The translations under genes were made by a program, and so were the position numbers. Source: Nocardia nova NBRC 15556 (GTDB taxonomy: Bacteria; Actinomycetota; Actinomycetes; Mycobacteriales; Mycobacteriaceae). From it: 64,000 bases of DNA. The notes beneath the pieces were generated by a model that saw nothing but the letters and a program-made list of their open reading frames with translations, ran no database searches and was not told where the DNA came from. Positions within the stretch are counted from its first letter, which is position 1; each line of letters opens with the position of its first letter. This document shows, piece by piece, positions 18,022-27,038 of this stretch. The stretch is from contig NZ_BDBN01000018.1 in assembly GCF_001613005.1 (NCBI RefSeq), positions 1 to 64,000 of the forward strand. The letters are read 5' to 3'.

Positions 18022-19005
18022 TCAGGGCGCAAGGGTTGTGTTCGTTGGTGCGGTGGTGATGAAGCGGTGCTTGTAGTCGGTGGGGGTCAACCCGAGGTGG
18101 CGGGCGAAGGCGCGACGGAGGGTTTCGTCGGTGCCCAGCCCGCTGCGGTGCGCGGTGGCGGTGACGGTGTATCCCTGCAGCAACAGTTGCTGGGCGTGCT
18201 CCACACGCACGCGTTCGAGCCAGCGCGCGGGTGTGGAACCGATGTCGGCGTGGAAGAGTCGCGTGAGATGTCGCGGGCTCACGCCTGCGACCGCGGCCAT
18301 GGTGGCGGTGGTGTGCGCACCGGCGGGGTCGGTGAGTACGGAGTCGATGGCCGCACGCAGGGGCTCGGTGCGCGCGGGTCGGGTGGACAGGGCGTGGGAG
18401 AACTGCGACTGGCCCCCGGGCCGCTGCATGAACATGACCAATTCCTGTGCCACGGTCCGGGCCACGCCGGCTCCGTGGTCGTGCTCGAGCAGCGCGAGAG
18501 TCATGTCGATACCGGCACTGATACCCGCGGAGGTGAGATAGCGGCCATCGTGCACGTGCAAAGCGTCGGTCTCGACCTGGATGCGCGGGAACCGGCGTGC
18601 AAGGGTGCCGGTGTGGCGCCAGTGGGTGGTGGCGCGGTGACCATCGAGTAGTCCCAGCTCGGCGAGCACGAACGCTCCCGTGCAGACCGAGGCCACCCGC
18701 TGGGCGCTGTCGGCGAGCCGGGCTGCGGCGGTGAGCAGGGCGGAGTCGAGCGCCCCGTCGGTGAGCGCGCCGCCGGCGACGATGAGTGTCTCCGGTGTCG
18801 CGGCATCGGCTGCCGCGGTGCTCGAGAGCCGCACACCTGCCGACGTCGTGACCATTCCCCCGGCAGGAGAGACGATATCGACCTCGTAGGGGTGGCCCAG
18901 CGCGGTCGCTTCGTGCAGCACTTCGCCCGGTCCGCTCATATCCAGCAGCGTCACTCCGTCGAACACCAGGATCGCTATTCGATGAGCCGTTGTCTCGCCG
19001 CTCAC
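18022..19005 (-). CDS. GlxA-type regulator (DJ-1/PfpI plus AraC HTH)
   Basis: A 327-residue regulator. Residues 5-175 are a DJ-1/PfpI amidotransferase-like domain (IAILVFDGVTLLDMSGPGEV at the start, VASVCTGAFVLAELGLLDG around the nucleophile-elbow cysteine). Residues 205-310 are an AraC HTH (VAGVSPRHLTRLFHADIG). The N-terminal fold is shared with isonitrile hydratase, but the whole architecture is that of the GlxA transcription factors. It is divergent from two HD-domain genes, its probable targets. The GTG start fits the family N-terminus. Confidence 0.85.
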   Translation of the reverse strand: MSGETTAHRIAILVFDGVTLLDMSGPGEVLHEATALGHPYEVDIVSPAGGMVTTSAGVRLSSTAAADAATPETLIVAGGALTDGALDSALLTAAARLADSAQRVASVCTGAFVLAELGLLDGHRATTHWRHTGTLARRFPRIQVETDALHVHDGRYLTSAGISAGIDMTLALLEHDHGAGVARTVAQELVMFMQRPGGQSQFSHALSTRPARTEPLRAAIDSVLTDPAGAHTTATMAAVAGVSPRHLTRLFHADIGSTPARWLERVRVEHAQQLLLQGYTVTATAHRSGLGTDETLRRAFARHLGLTPTDYKHRFITTAPTNTTLAP

Positions 19006-19118
19006 CTCATGTCCGTATCTGTGGTTCTTTTGTCGTATTGGACATGGCGTCAGGGTATCGCCGCGCGTCAGAGTGGACAAGCACAGACAAGCAAACACCC
19101 GGAAGGAGCGATGATCCG

Positions 19119-19763
19119 ATGACGACCGTCACCACGATCGCGGGGGTAGCGATCCCCGACAGCGCGATGGCGCGCGAGGCCGACCAGCTGGTGCGGGAGG
19201 CCGCGACACCTTTGGTCTACGACCATTCCCGGCGGGTGTTCCTGTTCGCGGCGCTGCGCGGAGCCGAGCTGGGTGTGGATTTCGATCCCGAGCTGCTGTA
19301 CGTGGGGGCGATGTTCCACGACCTCGGACTGACCGAAACCTTCCGGCGTGATGACCAGCGATTCGAGATCGACGGTGCTGACGAAGCGCGCCGGTTCCTG
19401 TTGCGGCACGGTGTCGATACCACTGCGGCGCAACGGGTGTGGACCGCGATCGCCCTGCACACCACCCCGCAGATCCCTTTGCACATGGATGCGGAGATCG
19501 CACTGGTGACTCGCGGGGTCGAACTCGACGTACTCGGTATCGGCTACGACACGATCAGCGACGCCCAGCGCGAGCAGATCGTGGCCGCGCACCCGCGTCC
19601 CGATTTCAAAAACCGCATTCTGGCCGCTTTCACCGACGGCATCGCGCACCGACCCGACACCACTTTCGGCAACGTCAAGGCCGACGTGCTGGCGCACTAC
19701 GTGCCCGGGTTCGAGCGCGGCGACTTCGTCGAGGTAATCAAGAACTCTGCGTGGGCACAATGA
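19119..19763 (+). CDS. HD-domain protein (cyanamide hydratase-like)
   Basis: A 214-residue HD-superfamily metalloprotein. The metal ligands appear in VYDHSRRVFLFAAL and AMFHDLGL, with a further histidine in IALHTTPQIP. Sequence pattern and length match the cyanamide-hydratase-like HD proteins of actinobacteria; the real substrate is unknown. A GGAAGGAG site lies about ten bases before the ATG. The stop overlaps the next start by ATGA, so the two HD genes are translationally coupled. Confidence 0.82.
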   Translation: MTTVTTIAGVAIPDSAMAREADQLVREAATPLVYDHSRRVFLFAALRGAELGVDFDPELLYVGAMFHDLGLTETFRRDDQRFEIDGADEARRFLLRHGVDTTAAQRVWTAIALHTTPQIPLHMDAEIALVTRGVELDVLGIGYDTISDAQREQIVAAHPRPDFKNRILAAFTDGIAHRPDTTFGNVKADVLAHYVPGFERGDFVEVIKNSAWAQ

Positions 19764-20422
19764 ACAGCGCCGGTTCCAGAGTCACCAACACGGGGCAGCT
19801 GGCGATTCCCGAGTCCACCGCCACCGTCCGCGCGTACGAGATCGCCGCGGAATACACCTCGCCGGCTCTGCTGCATCACTCGGTTCGTGCCTACCTCTGG
19901 GCTGCGGCACTGGCACGTCAGGAGCGGATCGAGTTCGATCCCGAATTACTCTGGGTCGCAGCGATGTTCCACGATGTGGGGCTGGTCGAAGCGTTCGACA
20001 ACCACCGTCTGGCATTCGAGGAGGCGGGCGGGCATCTGGCGAAGGTGTTCGCCGCCGGGCTCGGATGGTCACCTCACCGCCGCACCCGCTTGCACGAGAT
20101 CATCGTGCGTCACATGTGGCCCAGTGTCGAGTCGGACGCAGACCCGGAGGGGCACCTACTCGAGCGTTCCACCGGCATCGACATCTCCGGTCGCGAGATC
20201 GACACTCTCACAACCGAACTACGTGGCGAAATCCTGGCGCGCTGGCCGCGACTAAGGCTGGCTGAGGAGTTCACGAACTGTTTCCGGGATCAAGCCGCTC
20301 GCAAGCCCCACACCAGCGCGGCCACCGCGTTGGCGAACGGCCTCGCCACTCGTTTGATCACCAACCGACTCGAACACCACCACCCCCACGCCCAGAAGCA
20401 GACAACTACAACGCGGGGGTGA
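19760..20422 (+). CDS. Second HD-domain protein, paralogue
   Basis: A 220-residue HD protein that parallels the preceding gene: LLHHSVRAYLWAAALARQ and AAMFHDVGLVEAF carry the H...HD ligands, and LHEIIVRHMWP the downstream histidine. It is evidently a tandem duplicate that has diverged; the C-terminus (about 190-220) is a His/Gln/Thr-rich tail unlike its partner. It overlaps the upstream stop by four bases (ATGA). Confidence 0.8.
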   Translation: MNSAGSRVTNTGQLAIPESTATVRAYEIAAEYTSPALLHHSVRAYLWAAALARQERIEFDPELLWVAAMFHDVGLVEAFDNHRLAFEEAGGHLAKVFAAGLGWSPHRRTRLHEIIVRHMWPSVESDADPEGHLLERSTGIDISGREIDTLTTELRGEILARWPRLRLAEEFTNCFRDQAARKPHTSAATALANGLATRLITNRLEHHHPHAQKQTTTTRG

Positions 20423-20544
20423 CGGTGAAGCGCCGCACTATGCCGCAGCCCCTTTGTGCAGCCCCGCGAGGACAGCATTGAAATCCTCGCGTTCTCACCC
20501 GACGGCATCCGCCGCAAGGAGCGACCCGCCGATGCGGGCGTGCG

Positions 20545-21240
20545 TCAGCCGTCCGATCCGTGGCCTCGCCATGTGAGCAGGGGTGCGCCGGTAAGCGCAT
20601 CACCGTGTCCGACGCAGACGACATCCACGTCGAGTTCGGCCAGGCGGCGGGCGGCTGCGTCGACGGCGGTGCTGTCAAGGTTGAACACACCCGGCATGGT
20701 GACACCGCGCACATTGGCGAGCGTGTCGCCGGTGAACAGCACACGGTGTTGCGACATATGGAGCGCCAGACTGCCCGCGGTGTGGCCGGGAACTGCCAGA
20801 ACCTCTGCGCCGCCGCCGAAATCGAGCACTTCGCCGTCGCGTAGCTCGCGGTGTACCGGAGCCGGGCGCGGGGGTGTGCCCGGTTCGAGAGCCTCGGCGA
20901 TCGGGCGTTCCCACTCACGCAGGACCGGATCCGGTTGCGGACGTTCGCCCCGCACGATGTCGGCGTCGGCGTGGTGCACCCAGATTTCGGCTCCCCACTC
21001 CGCGAGGTCGGCCGCCGAACCGATGTGGTCGTCGTGGGCATGGGTGAGAATTACCCGCTGCACGTCGTCGCGGGTCAATCCCCGAGCGCGAAGGCCTCTT
21101 TCGATCTCCCCGGCGGCGCCTGGCAGACCGCTGTCGATCAGAGTCACCCCCTCGGGATCGCTCCACACGTAAACATTCACGTCGTTGGGCTGGGAAAACC
21201 GCAACGCCGTCAACTGCGGCAGCACGGATATGATCTCCAT
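20545..21240 (-). CDS. MBL-fold metallo-hydrolase
   Basis: A 231-residue beta-lactamase-fold hydrolase with the complete metal set: THAHDDHIGS near 65-74, VPGHTAGSL near 145, FTGDTL near 165 and VGHGD near 207. Proteins of this size act as lactonases, glyoxalase II-like thioesterases or related hydrolases; the sequence does not decide. The ATG at 21240 (MEIISVLPQL) begins the first beta strand; an upstream frame extension of 23 residues has no family counterpart. Confidence 0.85.
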   Translation of the reverse strand: MEIISVLPQLTALRFSQPNDVNVYVWSDPEGVTLIDSGLPGAAGEIERGLRARGLTRDDVQRVILTHAHDDHIGSAADLAEWGAEIWVHHADADIVRGERPQPDPVLREWERPIAEALEPGTPPRPAPVHRELRDGEVLDFGGGAEVLAVPGHTAGSLALHMSQHRVLFTGDTLANVRGVTMPGVFNLDSTAVDAAARRLAELDVDVVCVGHGDALTGAPLLTWRGHGSDG

Positions 21241-21377
21241 GGGCGGGACCCTATCGAGAGTCGGTGGAGCGTTCACACCTGATCTGCTCTGGGCAGAGAT
21301 ATCGAGCATCTCGAGTACCGCGCCGCATCGGCGCGGACCTTATCGGCGCTTTCGATGGGCCGCCGCACCGACGCCTC

Positions 21378-21543
21378 TCATCGTGGACAGCGGACGAGCA
21401 GTAAGGCTTCGACATCTTCGTCGAGCGCTTGATACACATGCGGGACATCGGCGGCCCAACTGCCATGCGCGCCAGGGCCGATCGAGACTGGGGACGCGAG
21501 GGTGCCTACCCGCGCGGTGCCGGCGAAGATGATGCGCAGGTGG
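21378..21543 (-). pseudogene. Cupin-domain tail (XRE-cupin regulator remnant)
   Basis: The minus strand reads HLRIIFAGTARVGTLASPVS, then SWAADVPHVYQALDEDVEAL and ends LVRCPR before a stop. The ADVPHVY motif and length match the end of the cupin domain found at the C-terminus of XRE-family regulators. No upstream helix-turn-helix remains in frame. Confidence 0.5.
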
Positions 21544-21651
21544 GCTGACCCGGAGGAACTCGTCGGTGCGGCAGTCTTGCTCGCAAGTCCTGCGGCCTCC
21601 TACCTCACCGGCGCTGTACTACCGGTCGACGGTGGATGGACCGCGCACTGA
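21544..21651 (+). pseudogene. Short-chain dehydrogenase C-terminal remnant
   Basis: The reading ADPEELVGAAVLLASPAASY then LTGAVLPVDGGWTAH and a stop is the classical end of an SDR oxidoreductase (Y-(I/L)-TG-x-x-L-x-VDGG). The other 200 or so residues are absent, so only a tail survives. Confidence 0.7.
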
Positions 21652-21753
21652 GCTCGCCATCCACTGATGAAGCCGCACAACGCACTTCACAACCCGCTCC
21701 GCACAGGCCGCCGCACCTGACACAGGGCCGCGCCCGAACTGCGCGGCCGTGGA

Positions 21754-22122
21754 CTACCCCCAGTTGGCAGCCAGGGTGAGGCAGAACGGGTGGCCGCTCG
21801 GATCGAGCAGTACGCGCCAGCTCTCACCGGGCTGAAACTCCGGCACCGTGGCGCCCAGTTCGACCAGTTGCTTACTGGCGATCTCGAGGTCTTCGACCGC
21901 CAAATCCAGATGGAACTGCTTGGTGCCGTTCTCGTTCGGCCAGGTCGGCGCCTGATAGTCGGGGATTGTGCCGAATCCGAGCGCGTGATCGGGGCCTGTG
22001 AGCATGGCGTACTCGTCCTGCGCGTGCGCGATCTTCCAACCGAGCGCCGCGGCCCAGAACTCGGCGTCTCGCCGTGCGTCGGCACTGTCCAGGGTGAGCA
22101 TTTTCAACGTGGCAACGGCCAT
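21754..22122 (-). CDS. VOC-family (glyoxalase-like) protein
   Basis: A 122-residue single-module vicinal-oxygen-chelate protein: VATLKMLTLDSADARRDAEF at the start, FHLDLAVEDLEIASKQLVEL near 75-95, and WRVLLDPSGHPFCLT near 105-118. Such proteins are dioxygenases, glyoxalases or antibiotic-binding proteins; the substrate is unknown. The ATG at 22122 has a GAGGAAA site at good spacing. Confidence 0.82.
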   Translation of the reverse strand: MAVATLKMLTLDSADARRDAEFWAAALGWKIAHAQDEYAMLTGPDHALGFGTIPDYQAPTWPNENGTKQFHLDLAVEDLEIASKQLVELGATVPEFQPGESWRVLLDPSGHPFCLTLAANWG

Positions 22123-22555
22123 GGGGTTTCCTCTCCGCAACAAAATTACTGTCAGTCAGACTGCAATACCGGCGCCGAAGGCGATTGCAAAAACGCGACA
22201 CTGGCCGCGCCCGGGATCGGCGGCGGCCGCAAGCGGTCCGCCGACGCCCGTGTACTGACCGCGTATGCCGGATCCTTCGCGACATCCGCCAGCGAAGAAA
22301 CGGTTTACCCAGTAGCCGCTTTTCGTGACAGCGACAAACGCGGTTGTGTCTTCATGTCGCTGTCGGCATGCCGGTTCTGCGGCCGGTTACAGCGACCCGC
22401 GAATCTCACCGCGCGGGAATGCAATTGACCCCGCTCGAGGCCCGTGCCGTGGCCGTTTCCGCTCTCGGAGCCTTCACCATGTAGCGTCCGTATCACGACG
22501 CCGGCTCCGCATCGGTGAGAACAACGCCCCAAGGGAGAGCGCTTATCGTGGGACG
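22123..22555. other. Intergenic region, nothing recognised
   Basis: About 430 bases between the VOC gene and the divergent kinase gene. It presumably carries both promoters; I see no gene, strong palindrome or repeat in it. Confidence 0.5.
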
Positions 22556-23539
22556 ATGCCGCTCGCGCCAGGTGACCAGTTCGCGGGATTCGTTGTGAAA
22601 GCCCGGCTCGGGCACGGCGGCAGCAGCGCGGTGTATCTGGCCGAGGATCCGGAAGCATCGCGGCCTGTGTCACTGAAGATTCTGGGACCGGACGACAGCC
22701 GGTCGCCCGAGGCACGGGCACGATTCGTGCACGAGTTCGAAATTCTGTCCGCGCTGCGGCACCCGAACATCGTGCGGATGTATCGACACGGTGAAGCCGA
22801 CGGCAAGCTCTGGTCCGCCCGCGAGTACGTTCGCGGCGCGACCGTGGCGAAGCTGGTTCGGATGCCGCACCAACGCCCGGATCTGCGGCGGGTGCTGCAC
22901 GTGCTGGCAAACGTGGCCGCTGGATTGGATTATGCGCACGCCGAGGGTGTGGTCCATCTCGACGTGAAACCGGCGAACGTGCTGTTCGGCGCATCTACCG
23001 TGAAAATCTCCGACTTCGATCAGGGCCGGTGGCTGCACCGGCCCGAACCGCCCCTGGCCACCAATGGTTTCGTCGTCGTGTCGGTACCGTATGCCGCACC
23101 CGAACTGCTGCGGGCGGACGCGATATCCCCAGCGACCGACCAGTACGCCCTGATCTGCTCGGCCATCGAGTTGCTCACCGGCCGTCCGCCGTTCCCTCGC
23201 GAGAACCTCATAGCCACCGCCCAGGCGCAACTGCGCGAACCACCGCCGGAGATTTCCGAACGTCAACCCTGGATCCCGCCCGAAGTCGACCCGATCCTGC
23301 ACCGGTCACTCGACAAGGATCCCGGCGCCCGTTATGACTCGTGCAGCGAACCCATACACCTGCTTACCGAAGTACTCCAGCACATCGATCCCCGTCCCCT
23401 CGCTCCCGCCCTGAACCGTCTGAAAGCCGCACTCACCCGACCGCACCTGCTGAACTCCACACTCGGACGGACAAAGGAAAGGCGACCGGGCGCCAAGCCG
23501 GTTCCGGGGCTGCATAGCGGTAGGTCGGGGTACCTCTGA
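22556..23539 (+). CDS. Atypical Hanks-type serine/threonine kinase
   Basis: A 327-residue kinase without a transmembrane segment. The glycine loop LGHGGSSAV is at 18-26, the ATP lysine at 41 in VSLKIL, the catalytic loop HLDVKPANVL at 134-143, the metal motif DFD at 153-155 and APEL near 180. The catalytic loop has HLD instead of HRD and the magnesium loop DFD instead of DFG, so this is a non-RD kinase whose activity and activation may be unusual. No sensor domain follows; the last 60 residues are basic. The start follows the family N-terminus. Confidence 0.82.
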   Translation: MPLAPGDQFAGFVVKARLGHGGSSAVYLAEDPEASRPVSLKILGPDDSRSPEARARFVHEFEILSALRHPNIVRMYRHGEADGKLWSAREYVRGATVAKLVRMPHQRPDLRRVLHVLANVAAGLDYAHAEGVVHLDVKPANVLFGASTVKISDFDQGRWLHRPEPPLATNGFVVVSVPYAAPELLRADAISPATDQYALICSAIELLTGRPPFPRENLIATAQAQLREPPPEISERQPWIPPEVDPILHRSLDKDPGARYDSCSEPIHLLTEVLQHIDPRPLAPALNRLKAALTRPHLLNSTLGRTKERRPGAKPVPGLHSGRSGYL

Positions 23540-24136
23540 TCCCGCCGCGCCGGCGATTCGACGCCTCCCTCACGCATACCGGCGGCGGTCCGATCGGCAT
23601 CGCCGTGCTCATCGACATCTGGATCACGGGCAGCTATATCGGCTTTTGCATTCTGCTCACAGAGCCCCGGGCGCCACTGGAAAGTGAGCCAGCGCTTGCT
23701 CACGGCGACGTGGTTTTGTCCGGCGAAGCGGCGTGACCTGCGGATCCGTGATTTCGCCGTTCCGGCAGGCGCCCGATCGGTGAACCCAGAGGGCGGTGCG
23801 CCGCATCGCCACCAGTCTCGCCGCCGTCGCAGTCGTATTGCACGAGGTGTTCGACGCCTCCGCACGATCCCGGCAGTTTCGAATTGTGGGCGCCATCACC
23901 GAAGAAGCTCTTCGGCAATTTGACACGAAAACCTCACTGCCGCTGTGGCTTCCAGTATCCATCGTGTCCACCACCCCTTCGCCGACACCACAGCCGGCTG
24001 GGTAGCGGACCTGCCGACATGGCGGCTCCGCCGCACCGCACGCACGCCCGACACACACGCAAACACCACGTCACCGATCAGAAATCCTCCGCTACGTCGT
24101 CAGCTCTGGTAGCCCCTCGCAACAGTGGAAGGATTG
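23540..24136. other. Intergenic region with dispersed repeat
   Basis: About 600 bases between the kinase and the sigma factor. It contains repeat copy B at about 23711-23752. Short frames on both strands show no recognisable domain. Confidence 0.55.
23711..23752 (+). repeat. Dispersed repeat, copy B
   Basis: TGGTTTTGTCCGGCGAAGCG followed by GCGTGACCTGCGGATCCGTG differs from copy A (12934-12990) at only a few positions. As at copy A, a kinase gene or fragment ends nearby, but the orientation relative to the kinase is reversed. Confidence 0.65.
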
Positions 24137-25150
24137 ATGACCATGACCGACGCCGGAGCGCTGGGCGCCGATGAGGCCACGTTCATCGAGGCGGCCCGCT
24201 CGGGCGACACGGCGCGGTTCGCGGACATCACCGAGCGCCACCGGCGTGAGCTGCAGGTGCACTGCTACCGGATGCTCGCGAACTACGAGGACGCCCGGGA
24301 CTTGACGCAGGAGACGTTTCTGCGAGCGTGGAACAAGCGGGAGTCGTTCCAAGGCCACGCCACGCTGCGGACCTGGTTGTACCGGATCGCGACCAACGCC
24401 TGCCTCGACTTCCTGGAGAAGCGCAACGACCGGACACCCGTACCGTACGGGCTGTCGGACCCCGGCTCCGAGGTGCTGTACCTGCAGCCGTACCCCGACC
24501 GGATGCTTCCCGACGACCCGCAGGATTCGGTCGTGGCGCGGGAGACGATCGAGCTGGCGTTCATCGTCGCCGTGCAGCACCTGCCGCCGCGGCAGCGAGC
24601 GGTGTTCATCCTGCGCGACGTCCTCGGCTTGCCGGCGCCGAAGGCCGCCGAAGCCCTCGAGCTGACCGTCGCATCGGTGACCAGCGCACTACAGCGGGCG
24701 CGTGTGACGATGCGCGAGCAACTGCCCGGCCGCCGCCTCGATTGGCGGAGCCCTGCCACTCACGAGCTGTCGGATGACGAGCGGGGCGTGGTGAAGTCCT
24801 ACATCGATGCCCATGAGCGCAACGACCTCGACGGATTGATGTCCCTGCTGCGCGACGACCTGCGCTTCGCGATGCTGCCCGATCCGGGCACCGTGATCAT
24901 CGGGGCTCAGGACGCGGTGGACGGCTGGGTCTCCGGTGGGCTTTTCCAGCGCGGCTACGACGACTGGCGCTGTATCGCCACGACAGTCAATCGAATGCCT
25001 GCCGCCGTGCTTTACCTCCGCACCCCCGACGACCCGGAGTACCGGCTGTTGAACATAGCGGTCCTGCACATCGCCGACGGGAAGATCGCTGCGCTCACCG
25101 GATTCGACGCCACCGACAAACCATGGCTGGGCCTGCCCCCGACACTGTGA
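24137..25150 (+). CDS. ECF sigma factor with SnoaL-like C-terminal domain (SigG-like)
   Basis: A 337-residue sigma-70 family factor. Region 2 is at about 20-95 (LQVHCYRMLANYEDARDLTQ, then ATLRTWLYRIATNACLDFLE), region 4 at about 135-190 (LPPRQRAVFILRDVLG, then VTSALQRARVTM). Residues 205-335 form a SnoaL/NTF2-like domain (VKSYIDAHERNDLDGLMSLL ... IAALTGF). This layout matches mycobacterial SigG and related ECF groups, in which the C-terminal domain replaces a separate anti-sigma factor. No anti-sigma gene is adjacent. A GGAAGG site precedes the ATG at 24137. Confidence 0.88.
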   Translation: MTMTDAGALGADEATFIEAARSGDTARFADITERHRRELQVHCYRMLANYEDARDLTQETFLRAWNKRESFQGHATLRTWLYRIATNACLDFLEKRNDRTPVPYGLSDPGSEVLYLQPYPDRMLPDDPQDSVVARETIELAFIVAVQHLPPRQRAVFILRDVLGLPAPKAAEALELTVASVTSALQRARVTMREQLPGRRLDWRSPATHELSDDERGVVKSYIDAHERNDLDGLMSLLRDDLRFAMLPDPGTVIIGAQDAVDGWVSGGLFQRGYDDWRCIATTVNRMPAAVLYLRTPDDPEYRLLNIAVLHIADGKIAALTGFDATDKPWLGLPPTL

Positions 25151-25199
25151 TCTCGAGGTATCTCCAGCGAGTCGGTCAATACCTCACTCTGGCCCGTAC

Positions 25200-25763
25200 T
25201 CATCGCCTCGTCTCGTATCGGGTCAGCACCACGCCGCCGGGAAACGTCCGCGTTTCCACCAGATTCAGGTTCACCCAGCTGTCCAGCGCCGGGAAGAACG
25301 ATGTGCCGCCGCCCACCAGGACCGGATGGGTGACGATCGCGTACTCGTCGATCAGCTCGGCACGCATGGCCGCCTCGGCGAGCGTCGCGCCGCCGATGCC
25401 CATCGTGCCGCCGCCCTCGGCCTTGAGCCGGGTGATTTCGGCGACCGCGTCGCCGGTGACCAGGCGGGTGTTCCAGTCGACTTTGTCGATCGTCGAGGAG
25501 AACACCACCTTCGGCGTGTCCCGCCAGTTCCGCGCGAACTCGATCTGCGCCGGGGTGGCGTCGGGCTGCTGGTCACCGGTCGGCCAGTAGGAGCTCATGG
25601 TCTCCCACAGCTTGCGCCCGTACAGCGACACCTCGTGCGCTCGCTCCTGGCCGAGCCACCACTGGAACCGTTCGTCGCTCGGCTCGCTCCAGCCGATGTC
25701 GTCGCCAGGCGCGGCGATGTAGCCGTCCAGTGTCACGTTCATGCCGAAGACTATTTTCCGCAT
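25200..25763 (-). CDS. Dihydrofolate reductase-family (RibD_C) protein
   Basis: A 187-residue NADPH-reductase-like protein: MRKIVFGMNVTLDGYIAAPG at the N-terminus, SLYGRKLWETMSSYW near 45-60, and GIGGATLAEAAMRAELIDEY near 120-140. It is the second intact member of this family in the window, in a different subgroup from the one at 14317. The substrate is unknown. It converges on the sigma factor gene with 49 bp between stops. The ATG at 25763 fits the conserved N-terminal strand. Confidence 0.85.
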   Translation of the reverse strand: MRKIVFGMNVTLDGYIAAPGDDIGWSEPSDERFQWWLGQERAHEVSLYGRKLWETMSSYWPTGDQQPDATPAQIEFARNWRDTPKVVFSSTIDKVDWNTRLVTGDAVAEITRLKAEGGGTMGIGGATLAEAAMRAELIDEYAIVTHPVLVGGGTSFFPALDSWVNLNLVETRTFPGGVVLTRYETRR

Positions 25764-25907
25764 TGTTGCCAGCCTCTCGTGAGTCGATCTCACACGTACA
25801 GACTGCCGCGCCGCGAAAACCTAATCTGCGCTCGATCTGCGACCGCATGTGGTCCTCGCATAACCGACTCAGCCGACGCACTCCGTTGAGCTCGAGCACC
25901 ACGCCGG

Positions 25908-26540
25908 TTACAGCACGCTCATATAGTTTCCGTAACAACCGTTCAGGGCGTCCGTTGCGGCTGCGGCGATGATCTCGCGGCTGTCTTGCGAACATCGGGT
26001 CAGAAACATCCGCACACGAGGCCCGGACCAACCGGCTGCCGCGACCGCCGGCCAGTACGCCAGGAACTTGTGGTTGAGATCGTGGAAATTGGCCTCGGCG
26101 TAGTCGAGGACGGCGTCGACCGCGGAGTCGGGGAATTTCAGTCGGAGCATCGCGACCGCGCGCAGCGCGCCGTCGGCGAGAAGCTCGACATCTTGTTGCA
26201 GGCACCACAGGGCGGGAGCAGGGTCGTTGTCGGCGTCGCGGCCCAGGCGGACGATGGCGTCGCCGAGCGCAGCGTTGACCGTGGTTGCCGATCGTGGTTG
26301 CAGCGCCAGCTTTTTCAATAGCTCGACATCCGCGCCGCTGCCGGTCGTACCCAGTGCCATGATCAATTGGTACTGCGTCTCCCAGGTGCGTTTGTCCAGC
26401 ACTTCGTGTTCGAGCGCGGTGCGGATTCGAGCCGCTGCTGTCGGGTCTGCGAGCGCGCGCAGCCGTTTTGCGCCGCGTCGTCGTCGCGTCGAGAGCGAGT
26501 CTGTGAGTAGCGCCAATGCGTCATTGCGTGTCAGCGTCAT
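25908..26540 (-). CDS. HEAT-repeat protein
   Basis: A 210-residue alpha-helical protein with HEAT-like helical pairs, for example TWETQYQLIMALGTTGSGAD, VELLKKLALQ and DGALRAVAMLRLKFPDSAVD. Such repeats usually form a solenoid for protein binding; no catalytic motif is seen. It appears monocistronic. The ribosome site is weak, but the reading is consistent over its whole length. Confidence 0.7.
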   Translation of the reverse strand: MTLTRNDALALLTDSLSTRRRRGAKRLRALADPTAAARIRTALEHEVLDKRTWETQYQLIMALGTTGSGADVELLKKLALQPRSATTVNAALGDAIVRLGRDADNDPAPALWCLQQDVELLADGALRAVAMLRLKFPDSAVDAVLDYAEANFHDLNHKFLAYWPAVAAAGWSGPRVRMFLTRCSQDSREIIAAAATDALNGCYGNYMSVL

Positions 26541-26839
26541 CGAGTTCGGCCTATCCGTGTTTCATAGCTTGTCGATCCATCGCGGATAATTCCATGCCGC
26601 ACTGACAAAGACAGACTCCTCTTCCTCGGCGAACATCCACCCGCGCCGCCTATTTCGCGATTCCGCCTATTTTGCTTTGTGTCGATTCGTCTACACAGCC
26701 GGTCCAACGCGTGGGCTGTCGCGTAGCGGTTCTTGTTTCCGCGCGAGGCAGCCATCCAGTGCGTCGCCGCTCCGCGGGCCAGATCGGCCAGCGCGATTCG
26801 AAAGTGTGGGGCACCTGTCGTGTACACGCGGAAACCCAT
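26537..26839 (-). CDS. Hypothetical basic protein, doubtful
   Basis: A 100-residue frame beginning MGFRVYTTGAPHFRIALADL, then ARGAATHWMAASRGNKNRYA. It is basic and lacks a domain I recognise. Codon choice looks coding-like but there is no clear ribosome site, and its stop overlaps the start of the HEAT gene by four bases (26537-26540). It could be a small gene upstream of the HEAT gene or chance. Confidence 0.3.
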   Translation of the reverse strand: MGFRVYTTGAPHFRIALADLARGAATHWMAASRGNKNRYATAHALDRLCRRIDTKQNRRNREIGGAGGCSPRKRSLSLSVRHGIIRDGSTSYETRIGRTR

Positions 26840-27038
26840 GGTCCACAAGCCAACTCGCCCGTATCTCGATGTCGGCGGAGTGGCGGGGAAGGGGCCGCGC
26901 CACTGGTCTGTTTCCGGCGCTCCGGAATGGGAAATCGTCGGTACGTCGACCGGTCGCCGCGAATTTCTCGTCGCGCCGACGACTTCGTAGTGTCTTCGGC
27001 GCGGCGGCCCGGCAGGGGCCGGAAGGAGTCTCGGGCGG

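Larger units (their letters stand above)
21241..21753. other. Intergenic region with two gene tails
   Basis: About 510 bases without an intact gene. It contains the C-terminal end of a cupin protein on the minus strand and the C-terminal end of a short-chain dehydrogenase on the plus strand, both listed separately. Confidence 0.6.
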
